Positions 1-9,172 of a stretch of 61,090 bases of DNA are shown one piece after another; the stretch's first letter is position 1, and every line of letters starts with the position of its first letter. The DNA lies in NCBI GenBank assembly GCA_020054695.1, contig JAHXBT010000016.1, positions 3,065 through 64,154 on the forward strand, in the 5' to 3' direction. The notes beneath the pieces were generated by a model. It saw only the letters and a program-made list of their open reading frames with translations, had not been told where the DNA came from and did no database searches. The stretch is from Rickettsiales bacterium (GTDB taxonomy: Bacteria > Pseudomonadota > Alphaproteobacteria > Rickettsiales > UBA1997). The position numbers and the translations under genes are program-made.

Positions 1-2
1 GC

Positions 3-1868
3 GCTTCTATTAATTTTAACATCTCAAATGGAGGAAAATTAGAGGTCTTTACCACTAGGCCGGAAACTATTTTTGGCGCATCCTTTATTGGCATTGCCGC
101 CGATCATCCGCTAGCCTTAGAAATTGCCAAAAATGATTCAAAAGCAGCAAATTTTATAGATCAGTGTAGTAAAGAGAACACTAATGAGGAGGATATTGAT
201 AAAAACGAGAAAAGAGGGTACCAAACTGCAATTTTTGCCAACCATCCTTTTATCGAGGGTAAAAAATTACCAGTTTATATTGCTAATTTTATCTTGCTGG
301 ACTACGGTACGGGAGCAATTTTTGCTTGCCCTGCTCATGATCAAAGAGATTTTGATTTTGCTAAAAAATATAATCTACCAATTACTCAAGTTGTGGGTAA
401 AGAACAAGAGTTAATACAGGCTCATTTGGCAGATGGTAAAATGATTAATTCATCATTTTTAAATGACCTAACTGTGTCTAATGCTAAGGAAAAAATCATT
501 AATTTATTAGAAGAAAAACAAATTGGCACCAGAAAAATCAATTATCGACTAAAAGACTGGGGGGTTTCTCGCCAAAGATATTGGGGATGCCCAATTCCAA
601 TGCTTTATGATAAAGATGGTAACGTTATACCAGTGCCACAGGAAGATTTGCCAGTTATTTTGCCAGAAGATCCCGACTTCTCCAGAGGCGGTAACCCTCT
701 TGATCATCATCAAGAGTGGCAAAAAGTAACCATTAATGGTGAAGAATTTGTACGCGAAACTGATACTTTAGATACTTTTTTTGAAAGTTCTTGGTATTTT
801 CTACGTTTTGCAGCTCAATCAAATGATAAGGCTTTTAATTTTGATGAGGTTAATGAAATTTTACCAGTTGATAATTATATTGGCGGTATCGAACATGCCG
901 TGTTACATTTACTTTATGCTAGATTTTTTACCAAGGCCTTAAAAAAATGTGGTTATTTAAATTTTGATGAGCCATTTAAAAATCTTTTAACTCAAGGTAT
1001 GGTTTGCCACAAGACTTTTAAAGATAAAAATGGTAAATGGGTAATGCCTAAAGATGTTACTTTTAAGGACAATGAGGCCTTTTATAAGGATAGTAATAAC
1101 AAAATTATTGTTGGTAGAAGCGAAAAAATGAGCAAATCCAAAAAGAATGTGATTGATCCTATGCAAATTATTGATAATTTTGGCGTTGATACAGCCAGAT
1201 TTTTTATGATGTCGGATTCTCCAGCCGAAAAAGATATTGAATGGTCAGATAATGCTCTTAACGGTTGTCATAAATTTCTTAAAAAGTTTTATAATTTAAC
1301 AACAAAATTTGCAAGTGAAGTTAAAATTTCTGATATTGATTTTTATTCTGAAAAGGATTTAGATAAGTTGTCAGAAAAACAAATTTCATTAATTAAATTA
1401 ACTCATAAAGCTATTTTTGAAGTTAAAAATGAATATGAAAAAAATGGTTTTAATGTGGTTATCGCCAAAATTCGAGAATTTACCAATAACTTGGAAAAAT
1501 TCAAAATTGATGATGAAAATGACCAAAAAGCACAATTTTTTGCATTAAAAAATCTTATTTTACTAATTTACCCAATTTGTTCACATTTATCTGAAGAGTT
1601 GTGGCAAAAATTAGGCTTTAAAACAGCGCTTTCTGATCAAGTTTTATTCCCTAAATTTAATCAAAATTTTATTACAAAAGATAAAATAAAAATCGCCATC
1701 CAAATTAGAGGAAAATTAAAAAAAGTAATAGAAATCAATAAGGATTTAGATAAAAAAGAGTTAGAAAATATTGTTTTAACTGACGACTTAATTCAAAAAA
1801 ACATTGCTGGACAAGAAATTAAAAAAATGATTTTTGTTCCTAATAAATTAGTTAATATTGTAATTTAA
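3..1868 (+). CDS. leuS: Leucyl-tRNA synthetase, 5'-truncated by the window edge
   Basis: The frame is open from base 3 (ASINFNISNGGKLEVFTTRPETIFGASFIGIAADHP), upstream of the track start at 294. Editing-domain TTRPET, DYGTGAIFACPAHDQRD and catalytic KMSKSKKN motifs are present. Confidence 0.97.
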   Translation, partial: ASINFNISNGGKLEVFTTRPETIFGASFIGIAADHPLALEIAKNDSKAANFIDQCSKENTNEEDIDKNEKRGYQTAIFANHPFIEGKKLPVYIANFILLDYGTGAIFACPAHDQRDFDFAKKYNLPITQVVGKEQELIQAHLADGKMINSSFLNDLTVSNAKEKIINLLEEKQIGTRKINYRLKDWGVSRQRYWGCPIPMLYDKDGNVIPVPQEDLPVILPEDPDFSRGGNPLDHHQEWQKVTINGEEFVRETDTLDTFFESSWYFLRFAAQSNDKAFNFDEVNEILPVDNYIGGIEHAVLHLLYARFFTKALKKCGYLNFDEPFKNLLTQGMVCHKTFKDKNGKWVMPKDVTFKDNEAFYKDSNNKIIVGRSEKMSKSKKNVIDPMQIIDNFGVDTARFFMMSDSPAEKDIEWSDNALNGCHKFLKKFYNLTTKFASEVKISDIDFYSEKDLDKLSEKQISLIKLTHKAIFEVKNEYEKNGFNVVIAKIREFTNNLEKFKIDDENDQKAQFFALKNLILLIYPICSHLSEELWQKLGFKTALSDQVLFPKFNQNFITKDKIKIAIQIRGKLKKVIEINKDLDKKELENIVLTDDLIQKNIAGQEIKKMIFVPNKLVNIVI

Positions 1869-2198
1869 ATATTTAATTTATTTGCAAGCTATACTAATTT
1901 TTATTAAAAACTTATTGTCAAGATGGTTAGTTCTTGCTAGATGTAATTACATTAACAATGTTAGTTGAAAATATTTTGCTCCACCACCAAAGGATCTTCT
2001 TAAGAGAAGTTATCCTTGGAAACATAATGATATTTTCTACCTATAAAAACAATTTCATTCCCCCTTTTTTACTAATAAAATAAACATAAAAGGTTTCTTC
2101 ATAATTATTCTTCATCGTAGCGTGTCTTGTAATGCAAGAAGTTAGAAGTAATTATGGTATTATGATAAATAGTAGAATTATTTTCATAATTTTTTAAT

Positions 2199-4337
2199 TT
2201 ATTTTTTAGTGACCAACTCCTTAACGCCAACATAATCAACCTTCCCAGTCCCAAGCAAGGGCAATTCATCAACTATCTTTATTTCTCTTGGAACAGAAAG
2301 TTCGCTAATGCCATTTTTCTTAACAAAAGAGGATATATCAGATCTTCCAGCATCCTTCTTGGTTGTAACTAACACTAATTGCTCACCTTTTTTCTTATCA
2401 GCAACTGCAATGACAGCATGCATATTATCTGGCCACATCTTACTTAAATAAGTTTCCACAGCAGTTAATGAAACCATCTCTCCACCAATTTTGGCAAATC
2501 TTTTAGCTCTACCTTTTATTGATATGTAACCATCTTCATTGATATCAACAATATCTCCAGTGTCATACCAACCATCTTTGGTCGGAATAATCTTTCCGGG
2601 TTTATCTAATAAAAGATATCCTTTCATTACATTTGGTCCTTTAACAAATAATCTTTTTCCATCTTCAATTCCAGGCACATCTTCTAGCCTATGCTCAATT
2701 CCAGGCATTAATCTTCCTACAGTTCCAGGTCTATTATGCATGGGAGTATTAGTTGAAAGTGCTGGTGATGTTTCTGTAGCTCCGTATCCCTCAAATATTC
2801 TAACACCAAATTTTTCTGACCACAATCTTCTAGTTTCTTCATCTAGTTTTTCTGCGCCAGCAAATACATATCGCAGTGAATAAAAGTCATATGCATGAGC
2901 AAATCTAGCGTAATTACTTAGGAATGTATTGGTGCCAAACATGATGGTTGCACCAACATCATAGATTAACTCTGGCACAATACGGTAATGAAGCGGTGAC
3001 GGATAAAAGAATGTTTTAATACCAGATAAAATAGGCAGCAACGTTCCTCCAGTGAGGCCAAATGAGTGAAATATAGGTAAAACGTTAAACACTACATCCC
3101 TATTACTAAAATCAACACGTGAGGCTAATTGGAATCTATTTGATTGTAAATTTTTATGACTTAAAACAACTCCCTTAGGAGCTCCTTCTGATCCAGAAGT
3201 AAATAAAATCACTGCAGGATCGCTAATTTTGGCTTTGTTTATCTTTCTAAAAGATCTATTAGCAACTTTCGATCTTACTAAATTTACAATTTTATCTGTA
3301 ATTTTAATTTCCTTTTTAACATCCTCTAAATAAATAATTTTTACTTTGTTCTTTTCCATTTCTTCTATTAAGTGACCCAGATTTCCACTATCAACAAAAC
3401 GTTTCGAGGTATAAACTATCTTAATCTTAGCTGTTTTACAGGCTGATACCAAATTATTACTTCCTGTAGAAAAGTTAAGCATAGCAGGAACTCTATTGTA
3501 GGCTTGGAAAGCAAAAAAGGTAACAATGCTAGAAGTCATATTAGGAAGCATTAATCCCACATATTCACCATCTTTAGTATTTCTAGAAATCTTATTACCC
3601 AAAGCAAAAGAACCGACGATCAATTGATTGTAAGTCATTGGTTTGCGATCAATATCAACTATAATTTCATGACCGCCTCCGTGGATTGATTTTGCATCTA
3701 AAAGAGACTCAAATAATGTTTTTTTGTAATCTGAACTTTCAAACAGCATATTTGTCATTATGTCATAAAGCTTATTGCCATTTGCTTCCCTTCTATCCCT
3801 TCCCGTTATTTCAGCTGCAACTTCAAACTTTAATGGCTCTAAAATTTTTAATGTTATTTTTGGAAATAACTTAGATTTCACCTTCCCTTTGAGTCTTGAT
3901 AATGGACTGTATTGCGCGCCATCTATTCTAATTGGAAGTATCATTGCATCAGTTTTATCAGCAATCATGCCTGGTCCTTCATAAATTTTCATCAAAGATC
4001 CAGTCACTGTAATTCTACCTTCTGGGAAAATTACGCATTTTCTATTTTTTTTGATTTCAGATATTAAAGATTTAGTTGCCATTGGATTTGTGGGATCAAG
4101 AGCGTAAGTATCAGATACCGCCAAGAATGGTTTCATCCACCACTTATTTGCAATATATGTATTTACTGCAAACATTGGCTTTTCTGGTAAAAAAACTGCT
4201 ATTAAAAGAGCATCTAAAAACGATAGATGATTGGCCACTATTAGCACTCTTTTACCAGCCTTTTTGTAGCTTTTTAAGCCTTCAATCTCAACCTTATAAA
4301 GTCTTTTTAGAATTAATTTTAGTAAGTAATTAAGCAT
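2199..4337 (-). CDS. aas: Bifunctional acyl-ACP synthetase / 2-acylglycerophosphoethanolamine acyltransferase-like (Aas-like)
   Basis: N-terminal PlsC-type acyltransferase (NHLSFLDALL, FPEGRIT) fused to an AMP-binding domain (FTSGSEGAPKGVVLSHKN, GYGATETSP, YDTGDIV). It overlaps an LplT-like gene. Confidence 0.9.
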   Translation of the reverse strand: MLNYLLKLILKRLYKVEIEGLKSYKKAGKRVLIVANHLSFLDALLIAVFLPEKPMFAVNTYIANKWWMKPFLAVSDTYALDPTNPMATKSLISEIKKNRKCVIFPEGRITVTGSLMKIYEGPGMIADKTDAMILPIRIDGAQYSPLSRLKGKVKSKLFPKITLKILEPLKFEVAAEITGRDRREANGNKLYDIMTNMLFESSDYKKTLFESLLDAKSIHGGGHEIIVDIDRKPMTYNQLIVGSFALGNKISRNTKDGEYVGLMLPNMTSSIVTFFAFQAYNRVPAMLNFSTGSNNLVSACKTAKIKIVYTSKRFVDSGNLGHLIEEMEKNKVKIIYLEDVKKEIKITDKIVNLVRSKVANRSFRKINKAKISDPAVILFTSGSEGAPKGVVLSHKNLQSNRFQLASRVDFSNRDVVFNVLPIFHSFGLTGGTLLPILSGIKTFFYPSPLHYRIVPELIYDVGATIMFGTNTFLSNYARFAHAYDFYSLRYVFAGAEKLDEETRRLWSEKFGVRIFEGYGATETSPALSTNTPMHNRPGTVGRLMPGIEHRLEDVPGIEDGKRLFVKGPNVMKGYLLLDKPGKIIPTKDGWYDTGDIVDINEDGYISIKGRAKRFAKIGGEMVSLTAVETYLSKMWPDNMHAVIAVADKKKGEQLVLVTTKKDAGRSDISSFVKKNGISELSVPREIKIVDELPLLGTGKVDYVGVKELVTKK

Positions 4338-5631
4338 GGTTTAATCTGTTTTTAACAATGTTTTTTATTACAAAAAATACTCCGATATTCATTGTTCCAA
4401 TAACTAGAAAAACCTCATTCACATTCAAATTTAAAGAAAATAGGAAGATGGCAGCGATGCTAGCAAGAACCATAAATAGGGCATTCATTACATTATTGGC
4501 AGCTATTATTCTAGCCAGGAGTTTCTCATTTGAACGATGCTGCATTATTGCATATAATGGCACTATGTAAATTCCAGAAAAGATGGATAGAGATAGCAAA
4601 CTTAAACTTATCAAAAATCCGTAGTGGTTTGAAAATAGAAAATTTGTTACACTTATTAAGCTAGTTACATCAAGAGAATTATTATAAAATATTCCAAATG
4701 TAAAAAATAGAATTATTGAAACAGTAATGCCGAAGGATCCGTAGGGAACCAACCTTCCATCAATATTTCCCTTTAGCAACTTGTTGCACAACAAAGATCC
4801 AATTGCAATTCCTATCGAAAAAATACTTAAGAATAAAGTAACTATTTTTTCATCACCATTAATGATATTTTTAGTGTAAACTGGGAATTGGGTTAAAAAT
4901 GTCATACCGATTAACCAAAACCAAGATATTCCAACGATAGATAGCCATACTGTTTTTTCTTGCTTGGCATATCTGATAATTTTCCAAGTTTGTGAAAAAA
5001 TATTAAAATTTATTTTTAAATTAGAGTCGTCATATTTGGACTGAGGAATAAATCGACTAGAAACATATCCAACAATAGAGAATAATATTACAATCAATGA
5101 AATGATTTCTATCCCATGAGTAGTTCTTATAAGTAACCCACCAATTATAGTTCCGAGCAAGATTGATATAAAAGTTCCGCCTTCAATTAAACCATTACCA
5201 GAAATAAGTTCATCCTCTTTCAAATGCATTGGAAGTAAGCTATACTTCAAAGGACCAAAGAACGTTGACTGAACTCCCATGAAAAACAATATCGTAAGTA
5301 ACAAGATTAAACTTTGCGCATAAAAACCAATAAAACACATCAGCATTAATAAAATTTCTACCTGCTTTATTCTTTGAACTAATTTAGATTTCTCAAACTT
5401 ATCAGCGAGTTGTCCAGCCAACGCAGAAAACAAAAAGAATGGTAACATAAATAAACCAGCCGCTATGGTAACAATAATTTGTGGATCTTGTCCTGTCTTA
5501 ACCGCTAAATCATATGTAAACCAAATTAAGAATGCATTTTTGAAAGCATTGTCATTAAAAGCACCAAAGAATTGTGTTATAAAAAGAGGTAGGAATCTTC
5601 TTGTTTTCAATAAATGAATTTGATCTGACAT
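4330..5631 (-). CDS. lplT: MFS transporter, LplT-like lysophospholipid transporter
   Basis: 12-TM MFS-like protein (TQFFGAFNDNAFKNAFLIWFTYDL...) lying upstream of and overlapping aas, as in the known lplT-aas arrangement. Confidence 0.8.
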   Translation of the reverse strand: MSDQIHLLKTRRFLPLFITQFFGAFNDNAFKNAFLIWFTYDLAVKTGQDPQIIVTIAAGLFMLPFFLFSALAGQLADKFEKSKLVQRIKQVEILLMLMCFIGFYAQSLILLLTILFFMGVQSTFFGPLKYSLLPMHLKEDELISGNGLIEGGTFISILLGTIIGGLLIRTTHGIEIISLIVILFSIVGYVSSRFIPQSKYDDSNLKINFNIFSQTWKIIRYAKQEKTVWLSIVGISWFWLIGMTFLTQFPVYTKNIINGDEKIVTLFLSIFSIGIAIGSLLCNKLLKGNIDGRLVPYGSFGITVSIILFFTFGIFYNNSLDVTSLISVTNFLFSNHYGFLISLSLLSLSIFSGIYIVPLYAIMQHRSNEKLLARIIAANNVMNALFMVLASIAAIFLFSLNLNVNEVFLVIGTMNIGVFFVIKNIVKNRLNHA

Positions 5632-5645
5632 AATTACTTTTTTAA

Positions 5646-6362
5646 TTAACGTTCAAATTCCCCGTTTTCCAAGAAATTAAGCGTTTGTTGCTTCACTATT
5701 TTATTTGACGGAAAGAAAGTATGTGATGCATTTACTATTATATGATCTTTCATTCCTTTTAACTTTGTCGATTCTATTGATACCTTACCATCGTCATCTC
5801 CGGGAATTATAGAAGAAGATACTGGATCAATTGTAAAATTTCCAGCAATTATTCCAAGCTCATAATCTATCTTATCAACCAAAAGATTTTTGATTTTCTT
5901 TTGGTCCGTTGTTAATTGCTGACCAGCTGGACCATATATCTTCTTATAAAACCAATTATCTTCTAAAAAGTCAGAAATCTCACTACCTTTATTAGGAGCA
6001 GCTAATTGAACAACCCTACCCATATTCTTATACTCTTGTTCATTTAAAATAATTCTGACTATCAAACCACCCATGGAATAACCAACAAAATTTATTTTTT
6101 TATCTTCCGTGATTTTTTGGGATATTTCTTTTTTCAGAATTTTAACTAGATCTTCTAAATTATGGTCAGTTGATGGGTAATCAATATTTATTACATCATA
6201 ATTGTGCCCACTTAAGTAATCTGCCAATTCTTGCATGTGGCTTTTTGATCTAGCAATGCCATGCAAAATTATCACATACTCACCTTTATCGTTGGCATAA
6301 GAAGAATTTTTGGTAGCACACAAACTCAGCAATAAAAATGTAATAGTAAATAATTTACTCAT
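5646..6362 (-). CDS. Secreted alpha/beta-hydrolase, lipase-like
   Basis: N-terminal signal-like segment; VIILHGIARSKSHM oxyanion region and GYSMGG nucleophile elbow; NASHTFFP near the C-terminus. Confidence 0.8.
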   Translation of the reverse strand: MSKLFTITFLLLSLCATKNSSYANDKGEYVIILHGIARSKSHMQELADYLSGHNYDVINIDYPSTDHNLEDLVKILKKEISQKITEDKKINFVGYSMGGLIVRIILNEQEYKNMGRVVQLAAPNKGSEISDFLEDNWFYKKIYGPAGQQLTTDQKKIKNLLVDKIDYELGIIAGNFTIDPVSSSIIPGDDDGKVSIESTKLKGMKDHIIVNASHTFFPSNKIVKQQTLNFLENGEFER

Positions 6363-6478
6363 ATTTCTTAATTCTTTAATAAATTATAATAAAGTAACAT
6401 GTAAAACTTAAAAATTACCTCGATTTCCAACTCCCCTTAGTTCACAGCTGCTAATATGTTGTTAATAACAATCGTCCC

Positions 6479-6610
6479 TTGAAAATTGCTGAAATTCTAT
6501 TAAATATTTTTTTAATCTTAGCATTAGGTTTTCTTACTGGTGTATTATCAGGAATGTTTGGCATTGGCAACGATTGGGGAGTTTATAGTTATGGCTATTA
6601 CTTTTTATAG
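6479..6610 (+). pseudogene. N-terminal remnant of a TauE/SafE (TSUP)-like membrane permease
   Basis: Translation LKIAEILLNIFLILALGFLTGVLSGMFGIGNDWGVYSYGYYFL* carries the family-like GFLTGVLSGMFGIG signature and then breaks off. Confidence 0.55.
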
Positions 6611-6839
6611 TACTAAACATAAGAATTCTCATGAATAAGATAATAAAATATTTAATAATTAGAACTACACCATTTATCTAGAGCACTTATTTCTAAAAAG
6701 TCGTAGACTTTTTTCTTAAATTTGGTTTTGAAATTTTAGAATGACTATTAACAGTCAAATTCTAAGAAGCTTTTTAAATGATAATTTTCTATTCTTAGAT
6801 TTTAATTATTTTATTTCTTAAAATCTAATTTTTTTTATT

Positions 6840-7057
6840 CTCATCATTGTAATAAATCTAGCTTGGTGTTTTAATTCTTCTATGTTGTCAGGAGGATTAA
6901 GAAAATCTATTCATATTTTATTGTTCGCCAGAACCCCTCTATTTTAACATTATCAATCCATCTACTTTTACCATCCATTGAGATTTGAATTTTGTATTTT
7001 GAATTTATTGATCCAATCATTGCTGATAAATTGACTGCCCTGATCTGACAGACGGTG
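6840..7057 (-). pseudogene. Decayed IS3-family transposase (OrfB/integrase C-terminal part)
   Basis: Reverse-strand reading gives SDQGSQFISNDW, then after a frameshift ISMDGKSRWIDNVKIEGFWRTIKYE*IFLNPPDNIEELKHQARF, matching the IS3 OrfB pattern HSDQGSQF...ISMDGKGRWxDNVxIERxWRxxKYE. Confidence 0.8.
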
Positions 7058-7460
7058 CTTTATAAAATAATATTGAAAGAAAAGCAATTAAACCAAAACT
7101 AGGTTTATTATAATTAGGCAAACAGCTTGGCAATTTATCAGAATCTTATAAAACTTTTGAATATAGTCGAGATACTTTTTATCGCTACCAAGACCTTTAT
7201 GAAAAAAAAGGGGGGGGGTTAAAAAAATTAGCAAAAAAGGTTGATCTCAAACTAAAAATAGATCTCCAAAAAGTGTTGAAAAAGCAGTAATTGAATTGCT
7301 ATTAATTTCCATCATATTGTCAACTTAGAGCTTCTAATAATACCCATTCTTCCCAAATTTTATCTTTTGAAGAGTTATCCCTTGCAGCTTGCAATAAACG
7401 ACAATATTCACTTTGATTTCTATTGATGTAGCAAGATAAATATAATATTGGAGAATCCAA
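7054..7460 (+). pseudogene. Decayed IS481-like transposase, copy 1
   Basis: Fragments in shifting frames: EYSRDTFYRYQDLYEKKGGGLKKLAKKVDLKLKI and FPSYCQLRASNN. These resemble the IS481 pattern GYSRDTFYRFKELY...PSYGQLRASNEL. The reading frame is disrupted. Confidence 0.7.
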
Positions 7461-7643
7461 TAAACCTTTTTTCTGCAAATAGTCAAACTAAAAAATTTGG
7501 TTTAAATAAATATCACAAACCGAAAAAGCGAGGAGCTTTAAATAACCAACATTTAAAGAAATCTTTGAAATTTTTTTAGATTGACTGTCCGGAAAAAGGT
7601 TGACACATCAGTCACGAAAATAATAATTAGAGAAGGCATTTTT

Positions 7644-8018
7644 TTAAGAAATTAATAAAATTAAAATATATTTAAAAAAGAGGCTGATAGTCAATATTAT
7701 CACTGATGCCCACCAAACAATCTTATTAAATTTTTTGGTTTTATTACATATCTTGGCAAGCTTTTTATCAGTTGGACAGGTTTGTGGCTTTATAAATATA
7801 AAATAACCACCAACTAAAAGCACAATTGTGGCAATAGTAAATAAATAGATACTCCTTTTGGCTAACCATGTAATAAATGGAAAATTAGCATTCAAGCTGG
7901 CAAAAACTGCCCCCATTCCCAAGGTAACTAAAATTATTGGTAACGCACAACAGAGAATCGTTGAGATTGAAGTAAATAATCCAAAAAATGGCAGTAATGA
8001 TTCTTTAATCTTAATCAT
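7644..8018 (-). CDS. MerT-like small membrane metal transporter
   Basis: 124 aa, multi-TM, with N-terminal Cys pair (STILCCALPIILVTLGMG) and a second Cys region, MerT-like. It is immediately downstream of a MerP-like gene. Confidence 0.65.
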   Translation of the reverse strand: MIKIKESLLPFFGLFTSISTILCCALPIILVTLGMGAVFASLNANFPFITWLAKRSIYLFTIATIVLLVGGYFIFIKPQTCPTDKKLAKICNKTKKFNKIVWWASVIILTISLFFKYILILLIS

Positions 8019-8020
8019 AT

Positions 8021-8305
8021 TTAACGATTAACCTTAACTACATTATAGCCATTATTAACTATGGTATCTTTTATGATTTTATCAGATAAATCTTTACCAT
8101 CTTTGAAAGTTAGAAATACTTTTTTTTGATCTAAATCAACCTTTATTTCCTCAATTTCGTCTTTCTTCTTAAAGCTTTTTTCTATTGTTACGGCACAAAA
8201 ATCACAGACTAAACCATTAACATCAACATTAATTTCTTTTGCAAAAGAGGAGGAAATATTGATTAATAATATAAGTGAAAAAAAAGTAATAAATTTTTTA
8301 AACAT
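8021..8305 (-). CDS. Periplasmic heavy-metal-associated (HMA/MerP-like) protein
   Basis: Signal peptide; EINVDVNGLVCDFCAVTIEKSF contains a CxxC metal-binding motif; 94 aa. Confidence 0.8.
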   Translation of the reverse strand: MFKKFITFFSLILLINISSSFAKEINVDVNGLVCDFCAVTIEKSFKKKDEIEEIKVDLDQKKVFLTFKDGKDLSDKIIKDTIVNNGYNVVKVNR

Positions 8306-8307
8306 AA

Positions 8308-8943
8308 TTAAAGTCTTGCAATAAAGTTAAATAAAATTCTCTTATTAGAGCTTACTCCAAATTCAGCCAAATGATCTCCTTTAAAGAACCTAGCAAGAGG
8401 AGTGACAATTACCTCATCACCTTCAAATTCTGGTTGATGAGAAACTTGAAGCATAAACCAAGTGTGAAGACTACCATAGCTTGCAACATAAGGAGCTATT
8501 CCAATTCTTGCTGATTGCTCAAAATTACTAAGAATATCTCCATCTGATTTGTAGTATCTATTTTCGTAAGAGATAAAATATTTTCTAGTCTCAAAATCCC
8601 CCGCCATTCCTGCAAAGCCATATAGTTCATTTTTGCCTGATTTATTGGCATTACCAATATTTGATTTAAGGTAAAGATTTCCTTGAGCATCTGGTAAATT
8701 CCATCTTTTTACAAGGTTGTTTAATTGAAATCCATTTAAAGCAATTTGATCTTTCCTGAAATATTCGCCTTTATAGCCAACTGAATATTTATAAGTGGGG
8801 GAATAATGAGTATGAAGAGAGTTTTTGATAGTAGTATTATTTTGCATAATTGTTGTACCGCCAGAATAGGAGATGGGGCGAGAAAAAGAATTATGAAAGG
8901 AAAATGATAAAATTAGTGTTAAAAATAATAATCTCATAAGCAA
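8308..8943 (-). CDS. Secreted protein of unknown function (possible outer-membrane protein) in the metal-transport operon
   Basis: Signal peptide (MLMRLLFLTLILSFSFHNSFS); aromatic-rich alternating pattern; 2-bp spacing to the MerP-like gene. Confidence 0.65.
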   Translation of the reverse strand: MLMRLLFLTLILSFSFHNSFSRPISYSGGTTIMQNNTTIKNSLHTHYSPTYKYSVGYKGEYFRKDQIALNGFQLNNLVKRWNLPDAQGNLYLKSNIGNANKSGKNELYGFAGMAGDFETRKYFISYENRYYKSDGDILSNFEQSARIGIAPYVASYGSLHTWFMLQVSHQPEFEGDEVIVTPLARFFKGDHLAEFGVSSNKRILFNFIARL

Positions 8944-9028
8944 CTTTAATTAATACACATACCCCCTTATAGTATAATCTATAAAATAACTAAAGGCAAT
9001 CATCTGATTAGCAAAAATTAGATCATAG

Positions 9029-9068
9029 GTAATTTTAAACAAAACCTTAAGGTTTTATTTAAAATTAC
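9029..9068. repeat. 40-bp near-perfect palindrome
   Basis: GTAATTTTAAACAAAACCTTAAGGTTTTATTTAAAATTAC. The core AAAACCTTAAGGTTTT is perfect and the outer arms match with one mismatch. Confidence 0.9.
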
Positions 9069-9094
9069 TTTTTGTAATTTTTATTAGACCTCAA

Positions 9095-9172
9095 TTTTCT
9101 ATTTGGATAATAAGCTTTTAAATTGCCATTAATTTTATTATCCTTAAAATTAGTTTTCTCTAAAATAGAAAA
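9095..9172. repeat. Nested inverted repeats
   Basis: TTTTCTATTT (9095-9104) with AAATAGAAAA (9163-9172), and GGATAATAA (9105-9113) with TTATTATCC (9135-9143). Confidence 0.85.

Noticed and set aside
1980-2110. Peptide PPPKDLLKRSYPWKHNDIFYL in the leuS-aas gap, suspected transposase tail
   Set aside because: I could not match it confidently to a transposase family; left unannotated.
2539-2883. Antisense ORFs inside aas and other long genes (for example 2539-2883, 3775-3984, 22882-23238, 31226-31561, 43227-43562)
   Set aside because: Lie opposite strong conserved coding genes and have low-quality composition; typical shadow ORFs.
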